Shown here: positions 17,839 to 21,639 of the stretch, piece by piece
Position numbering within the stretch: position 1 is the first letter of the stretch
How the letters are laid out: each line of letters begins with the position of its first letter
Source: a virus
Direction: 5' to 3' (one strand)
Length of the DNA: 21,639 bases
Virus record (IMG/VR): IMGVR_UViG_3300017987_000401
Location: 1-21,639 of that record
Notes under the pieces: generated by a model
The model's input: the letters and a program-made list of their open reading frames with translations, nothing else
Databases searched by the model: none
What the model was told of the DNA's origin: nothing
Program-made: the position numbers and the translations under genes

Positions 17839-19353
17839 CTACGCTGCGCCCTTGCTCATAACCCCGCCGCGCTTGTCGACCTGGCAAACGCCGAAGTCGA
17901 TATACCCGCGCCACGCCTTCCCGAGATATTCGGCCGGCTGGTCGGCTTCCTCGACGATCGGCTTCTCGGCTCCGTTGAGATACGCGATCCCGAAACATGC
18001 GACGTCGGCCGGGTCGCCGAGTAAGTACCATGCGGTGGCGCTGTAGCCGGTATAGCTACTGTTGGACAGGTAGGGCGAAACGAGCGGCTGATACTTGTTC
18101 TTGAACGTGTTCGCGCTCCCGATCTTCGCTTTCGTCGACGTCCCGATCACAACGTTTGTCGACGTGAAAAGTTCGTCGGCCGTTTCTTCGAGTTCGGGGG
18201 GTACAAGTAAGAATTTCGGTGTGATTGCGATCGGCTTCCCGTCGGCGTCGGTGAGTTGCCGAATCGTTTGAACGGCGGTTGCAAGCGCCGATGCCTGTAG
18301 GACCGTTCCGGCGCCGCTAATGTAGTTGGAATTTCCGCTCCCGAAAAACGACCCCGAATTCGCAAGAACCAGGGTCCAAAAGGCATTCTCAATCGCGAGC
18401 GCGGCGCCCCGGCCCAACATAACCGGGATTTGCGTAAACGCGTTGAGGTCGTCGTTGATGATGTCCTGCCGGGTGATTCCGAAAATTTTCCCGTAGGTGT
18501 CGACCGAATAGGTAAAGCTATCTTCGTCGAGGTTTCCATACTTGAGTTCCCCGGCCGGTCCGACCTTGGTCAAGGTGGGGTCGCCCGTGGTTCGGTAGCC
18601 GGTATGTGTCTTGAAGTCGTTCGCGGACAGTTTCGCGGCGACCTGGCGGGATACCATCGGCACGGCCTTGTAAGCGGCCATAAGGGTCTTGTTCGCACTA
18701 TCGCCCAAAACCCCCGACAGACTCGCCGTCGAGAATGCGGCCTTGATCGCGGTCGCATAGTCGCCGGCGCTGGCGCCCGGTCTGGGCACGGGCAAGCCGT
18801 CGAGCGAACAGCACATCGCGGTCAATTCCTTGACGCCAATGTGACGATACTTGTGGGCGGCTTCGAGGGTCTTTTCGTCGTAGTCACCTTCCACACGTTC
18901 CGACGGCTCGGCGCTGCCCAACCGAATCGCGGCTTCGAGAATCTTCCCCGACGCCTTCGAGTCGTCGACGTGGATTCCCGGGCCCATCGTGGGGCGTTGG
19001 GCGCGGAGTTCGGCGAGTTCGGTTTCCCGGGCGACTTCGCGCTTTGTCTCGTCTGCCGACCATCCCTCGCGAAGTGCCTTCGCGGCGATCGCGGGGAAGT
19101 TCTTCGCCTCGGCTTCGATCGCGGCGATTCGATCGAGTTCGTCGGCGCGGGCGGCGGCGATGTCGGGGGTCTGGCCGGCGTCGTCGTCTTTCGATTCGGC
19201 TTCGATCTTCTCGGCCGGCTTTCCCTTGCCGGCTTCGGCCTCGATCTTGGCTTGGTCGGCGTCGAACATCGCTTGCAAGTTCGCTTTGACGTCGTCGGTC
19301 AGGGTTTCGAGGTCAAACCCCTTCGCTTTTAGCCATTTTTCGAATTCGTTCAT
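17839..19353 (-). CDS. Major capsid protein produced from internal start (proposed)
   Basis: An in-frame ATG (codon 198 of the fusion) has AAGGAAACC in front, the same ribosome binding site as the cement and tail tube genes. Translation from here gives a 504-residue protein, MNEFEKWLKAKGFDLETL.... It has about 110 charged helical residues (a delta/scaffold-like region similar in role to the HK97 gp5 N-terminus), then an HK97-fold capsid. Landmarks of the capsid part are KTLEAAHKYRHIG, GNLDEDSFTYSVDTYGKIFG, TRQDIINDDLNAFTQIP and FLLVPPELEETADELF. The separate product is an inference from the sequence. Confidence 0.65.
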   Translation of the reverse strand: MNEFEKWLKAKGFDLETLTDDVKANLQAMFDADQAKIEAEAGKGKPAEKIEAESKDDDAGQTPDIAAARADELDRIAAIEAEAKNFPAIAAKALREGWSADETKREVARETELAELRAQRPTMGPGIHVDDSKASGKILEAAIRLGSAEPSERVEGDYDEKTLEAAHKYRHIGVKELTAMCCSLDGLPVPRPGASAGDYATAIKAAFSTASLSGVLGDSANKTLMAAYKAVPMVSRQVAAKLSANDFKTHTGYRTTGDPTLTKVGPAGELKYGNLDEDSFTYSVDTYGKIFGITRQDIINDDLNAFTQIPVMLGRGAALAIENAFWTLVLANSGSFFGSGNSNYISGAGTVLQASALATAVQTIRQLTDADGKPIAITPKFLLVPPELEETADELFTSTNVVIGTSTKAKIGSANTFKNKYQPLVSPYLSNSSYTGYSATAWYLLGDPADVACFGIAYLNGAEKPIVEEADQPAEYLGKAWRGYIDFGVCQVDKRGGVMSKGAA

Positions 19354-19944
19354 TTTCTGGTTTCCTTGTAAAAGGGGTTCGGTCGCGATCGCCGCGACTT
19401 TGACATTCGATTTTGAATCCGCCCCGCGCGGGACGAATGAAACTTCGCCTAGTGTGGTTTTACGGGCAATCAATAGTGGCCCGACGAATTGCTTCCCGTT
19501 GACCGTTACCCGTTCGCCGTCGTCGACGCGTACCAGTTTTTGAACGCTCGCGCCGATCGACAGTTGCCAGGGGAAGCCGTTCCGGGCGTTTGCGACGACT
19601 TCCTTTGCGGCGTCGCCGGTTCCCGAAATGATCCCCTCGACGCGCACCTTTTGTGCCTCGACGGGAACGGCCGTCGTATGCCCGACGATCTTCGCGGGGT
19701 CGTGTTGGCGAAACACTGGGTTCGATTGGTTTGTTACCCGCAAGCCGGCCAGGTCGACGACAACCGGGCGATAGAACCCGTTTAGTTGCATGGGCCCGCC
19801 GTTGTAAACCACCCCCGCGAACGTCTTGGGCTTGTTGTCTTCGGCTTCGCCTCGGATTTCGAGGGCGTCGGGGGCGGCGAGTAGTTCGAAGCCGGCGGGT
19901 TGCGTTTTCGGCGCGGCGGCTTGGATCATTGGGTAACGTGTCAT
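17839..19944 (-). CDS. Prohead protease-major capsid protein fusion
   Basis: A single 701-codon frame. Residues 1-197 form a S78/HK97-type prohead protease: FRQHDPAKIVGHT (H81), PWQLSIGASV (S129) and LGEVSFVPRGAD (E167) give the His-Ser-Glu set. Residues 198-310 are charged helices like a scaffolding delta domain (KIEAEAGKGKPAEKIEAESK). Residues 320-701 are an HK97-fold major capsid protein with late landmarks YQPLVSPYLS, AWYLLGDPADVACFGIAYLNG and GYIDFGVCQVDKRGG. In most phages protease and capsid are separate genes. The start overlaps the portal stop as ATGA. An internal ribosome binding site at the domain junction suggests both a long and a short product. No stop or frameshift separates the parts. 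Confidence 0.9.
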   Translation of the reverse strand: MTRYPMIQAAAPKTQPAGFELLAAPDALEIRGEAEDNKPKTFAGVVYNGGPMQLNGFYRPVVVDLAGLRVTNQSNPVFRQHDPAKIVGHTTAVPVEAQKVRVEGIISGTGDAAKEVVANARNGFPWQLSIGASVQKLVRVDDGERVTVNGKQFVGPLLIARKTTLGEVSFVPRGADSKSNVKVAAIATEPLLQGNQKMNEFEKWLKAKGFDLETLTDDVKANLQAMFDADQAKIEAEAGKGKPAEKIEAESKDDDAGQTPDIAAARADELDRIAAIEAEAKNFPAIAAKALREGWSADETKREVARETELAELRAQRPTMGPGIHVDDSKASGKILEAAIRLGSAEPSERVEGDYDEKTLEAAHKYRHIGVKELTAMCCSLDGLPVPRPGASAGDYATAIKAAFSTASLSGVLGDSANKTLMAAYKAVPMVSRQVAAKLSANDFKTHTGYRTTGDPTLTKVGPAGELKYGNLDEDSFTYSVDTYGKIFGITRQDIINDDLNAFTQIPVMLGRGAALAIENAFWTLVLANSGSFFGSGNSNYISGAGTVLQASALATAVQTIRQLTDADGKPIAITPKFLLVPPELEETADELFTSTNVVIGTSTKAKIGSANTFKNKYQPLVSPYLSNSSYTGYSATAWYLLGDPADVACFGIAYLNGAEKPIVEEADQPAEYLGKAWRGYIDFGVCQVDKRGGVMSKGAA
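19350..19368 (-). promoter_or_regulatory. Internal ribosome binding site at protease-capsid junction
   Basis: On the minus strand ACAAGGAAACCAGAAAATG: AAGGAAACC lies seven bases before an in-frame ATG exactly at the end of the protease domain. The same AAGGAAAC core precedes the cement and tail tube genes. Confidence 0.7.
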
Positions 19945-21389
19945 TTGGTTGGCTCCGGTTTGGCAATCGCTGGCGGCGCGGCTTGCGCGGTGGTCAAGCC
20001 GAGTTCTTTGCATAGGGCGACTTCTTTCGCGCGTTGTCGGAGTTCGGTTTCCCAGTCGAGCCCGGCGTCGCCGTAGAGTCGGGCAAGAGTCGTCGCGTTG
20101 TTCGCAAGTAACACCTTTGCGGCGGTCGCCTCCTTGACCGGGTCGACGTGTTTTCGCGAGTCCCAGCGCCATTGATGAGGCAAGTCGAAGCCGATGTTTC
20201 GCAACCCCGGCGGGATAAGGTCGGCGACTAGAATCGCCTCTTCCCACCATGCGGATAATAGACGGTCAAGAACCTGAGTCTCGAAAACGAATCGTTCGAT
20301 CTGGATTGCGAGAAAATACGTCTGGTGATCGAGTCGGCCCGACGCGTAGTTGTACCCCGACGAATCGCCGGCGGCGATGTTGAACGGCATATTGAGGCAA
20401 CGCGCGATCTCTCGAAGTACGGCGCCGACGAATTCGACGTAGGTCGTCGACGGGTGTTCGGCCTTCATCTGGTGTAGCTTCGACCCCCGGGGCAATGTCA
20501 AGAAGAGTCGCCGTTCGAGTTCGAACGCGTCGCCGGCTTCGATCGCCTCTTCGACGTCGCCGTCGTCGGCGTCGATCGGGGCGTTTTCCGTTTCCATCGC
20601 GCCGGCGATGTCGGCGGCCGTTTCGGCGGCGGCGATCGTTGCTTCGCAAAACCTCCGAAGCTCGGCGAACAGTCCAAGGGCCGGCGTGATCTCGGGAATC
20701 CCCCGGCGTTGCCCGGGTCGATCGGCGCGGAATAGGTGGATCATGTTCGCGGCGTCGATCGGGTCGGCCTGGTAGGAGATTGCGAAGGATTCGTCGCCCG
20801 GGTGCGACCGCAAAACGTGATATTTCGACGGGTTCCCGTGCGCGTCGTATTCGACCCCGTCTTCGCGGTTGTCGCTTTCGCCGGCGAAAAGGTAGTCGTC
20901 GGTGATCCGGTCGCATTCGAATAGTTCTAAGTCGAGTTTGACCCGTGATCGAATCGCCGGGTTCGTTGCGATTGTCGCGAACCCCTCGCCGTCGCCCGTT
21001 TTGGAGAGTTTCAACGTGTGTAGCTTGCAGGCTAAGTTCGCGGCGCGCGACCATTGCTCCCAAGCGGCCTCAATCCGGTGGTTTGCGTCGGGGTCGGGCG
21101 TGCCGAGTTGCAATCGGGGCCCGGTGCCGATCGTGTCGTTTGCCAAGGTCAAGGTAATGCCCCGGGCGAATGAGTTGTTCGCGATTTCGTATCGCGAGCG
21201 GTTGCGGAGTTTCTTGCGAACGGCGAGCGAGTTCGCGGCGGTGGCCGACAAGTGGTCGGCGTTTGCCCAGTGTCGCGAGTTGTCGGTCGTGGTCGCGGCG
21301 TTGTCGTAGGTCGCGGCGACCTGGCGTCGTTCGCGCGGTAAGGGGCGATCGTCGGGCCCGTAGAGTTTTACGCGTCGGGTTCGCATCAT
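19941..21389 (-). CDS. Phage portal protein, lambda gpB type
   Basis: 482 residues from the ATG that overlaps the upstream stop. Landmarks are RRQVAATYDNAATTTDNSRHWANADHLSA, ARGITLTLANDTIGTGPRLQ, LKLSKTGDGEGFATI, ELFECDRI, DGVEYDAHGNPSKYHVL, MIHLFRADRPGQRRGIPEITPAL and GSKLHQMKAEHPSTTYVEF. This is the lambda-family portal signature. The dodecameric portal sits at one capsid vertex and is the channel for DNA packaging and ejection. The C-terminal tail is rich in A, T and P. A GTG six bases earlier in frame is possible, but the overlap favours the ATG. The following protease-capsid gene begins at its stop. Confidence 0.95.
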   Translation of the reverse strand: MMRTRRVKLYGPDDRPLPRERRQVAATYDNAATTTDNSRHWANADHLSATAANSLAVRKKLRNRSRYEIANNSFARGITLTLANDTIGTGPRLQLGTPDPDANHRIEAAWEQWSRAANLACKLHTLKLSKTGDGEGFATIATNPAIRSRVKLDLELFECDRITDDYLFAGESDNREDGVEYDAHGNPSKYHVLRSHPGDESFAISYQADPIDAANMIHLFRADRPGQRRGIPEITPALGLFAELRRFCEATIAAAETAADIAGAMETENAPIDADDGDVEEAIEAGDAFELERRLFLTLPRGSKLHQMKAEHPSTTYVEFVGAVLREIARCLNMPFNIAAGDSSGYNYASGRLDHQTYFLAIQIERFVFETQVLDRLLSAWWEEAILVADLIPPGLRNIGFDLPHQWRWDSRKHVDPVKEATAAKVLLANNATTLARLYGDAGLDWETELRQRAKEVALCKELGLTTAQAAPPAIAKPEPTK

Positions 21390-21583
21390 TGGCACCCCGG
21401 CGGCTTGAATTTGGCGACCAGGAGACCCCGGTGTTTTTTCTTCGCGATCGCGGCGCCGTTAATGTAGGCGTCGGCGTCCATCTGGTCGCGTAGCGAATGG
21501 GCCTGCATCGAACCCCCGTCGTCGCTGGCCTGGCGGGGCTCTTTGGCGGCTTGTTCGATTTCGGTTTGAATTTCGGTCGCCAT
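21386..21583 (-). CDS. gpW-like small head completion protein
   Basis: 65 residues starting MATEIQTEIEQAAKEPRQAS. The second half (HSLRDQMDADAYINGAAIAKKKHRGLLVAKFKPPGCQ region) has the 'L.DQ..AD.Y......A..K..RGL....F.PPG' pattern of the short proteins encoded between terminase and portal in lambda-like phages. These proteins (lambda gpW and analogues) seal the filled head. The ATG has a modest AGGT upstream. The in-frame TTG further upstream is less likely. The stop is coupled to the portal start. Confidence 0.65.
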   Translation of the reverse strand: MATEIQTEIEQAAKEPRQASDDGGSMQAHSLRDQMDADAYINGAAIAKKKHRGLLVAKFKPPGCQ

Positions 21584-21639
21584 GTTTTGACCTGCGGGCG
21601 ACCCCAAAAGAAAAGCCCCTTCGGTCCTTCTCGCGAGAA
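21584..21639 (-). other. Upstream edge: palindrome and partial terminator-like sequence
   Basis: At the right end TTCTCGCGAGAA (21628-21639) is a perfect palindrome. On the minus strand it is followed by GAAGG...GGGGCTTTTCTTTTGG, which resembles the descending arm of a terminator whose other arm may lie outside the window. Terminase genes would be expected further right. Confidence 0.3.

Overview
This window looks like about 21.6 kb of a lambda/HK97-type temperate siphophage or prophage. It is GC-rich, and every convincing gene lies on the minus strand. Read 5'->3' along that strand (high to low coordinate) it follows the classical order: head genes, tail genes, attachment/integration, regulation, recombination, replication. 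The host is not proven. GC content, two CsrA-type regulators, the strong CGATCG/GCGATCGC bias and the Cys-rich tail-tip and small zinc-ribbon proteins would fit a planctomycete or related host, but this is only an inference. The window cuts through the phage at both ends. Terminase should lie just beyond the right edge, and a small conserved phage gene is cut by the left edge. No holin or endolysin gene is visible.

Late module (21583 to 9836, minus strand): a gpW-like small head protein, a lambda-type portal, a prohead protease fused in frame to the major capsid protein with an internal ribosome binding site at the junction, a DUF2190-type cement protein, three head-tail/tail completion proteins, the tail tube protein, an overlapping pair of tail assembly chaperone ORFs, the tape measure, and five distal genes that include a Cys-rich protein and a small zinc-ribbon protein. 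Most genes are coupled by ATGA or TAATG overlaps. Hairpin terminators follow the capsid gene and the tail-tube gene, and another closes the module.

Switch and integration region (9835 to 7578): a terminator, three tandem 12-bp repeats and a tRNA 3'-half look-alike form a probable attP. Next come a consensus sigma70-type promoter whose predicted start is the A of the ATG of an Xre-like regulator (leaderless), a near-duplicate of that promoter at the 3' end of the same gene, and about 180 nt of tandem hairpins ending in a terminator (candidate small RNA). A palindromic operator/promoter, a tyrosine integrase, a terminator and a small Cys-containing CsrA homologue follow.

Early module (7301 to the left edge): a winged-helix-like regulator, a CsrA fused to a long Cys-rich tail, a RecE-like nuclease with an N-terminal HTH, a conserved phage protein of the recombination neighbourhood, a 75-nt imperfect cruciform, a Gp37/Gp68 (DUF5131) protein, two unknown proteins, a replication initiator with an apparent origin inside its gene, a DnaC-like helicase loader, three short-to-medium genes that each carry a QxTLF sliding-clamp-like motif, and a MazG-like nucleotide pyrophosphohydrolase. 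The strongest new observations are the duplicated 41-bp GTCCGC modules in the initiator gene, the protease-capsid fusion with its internal start, the duplicated promoter with hairpin RNA, and the CsrA-zinc-ribbon fusion.
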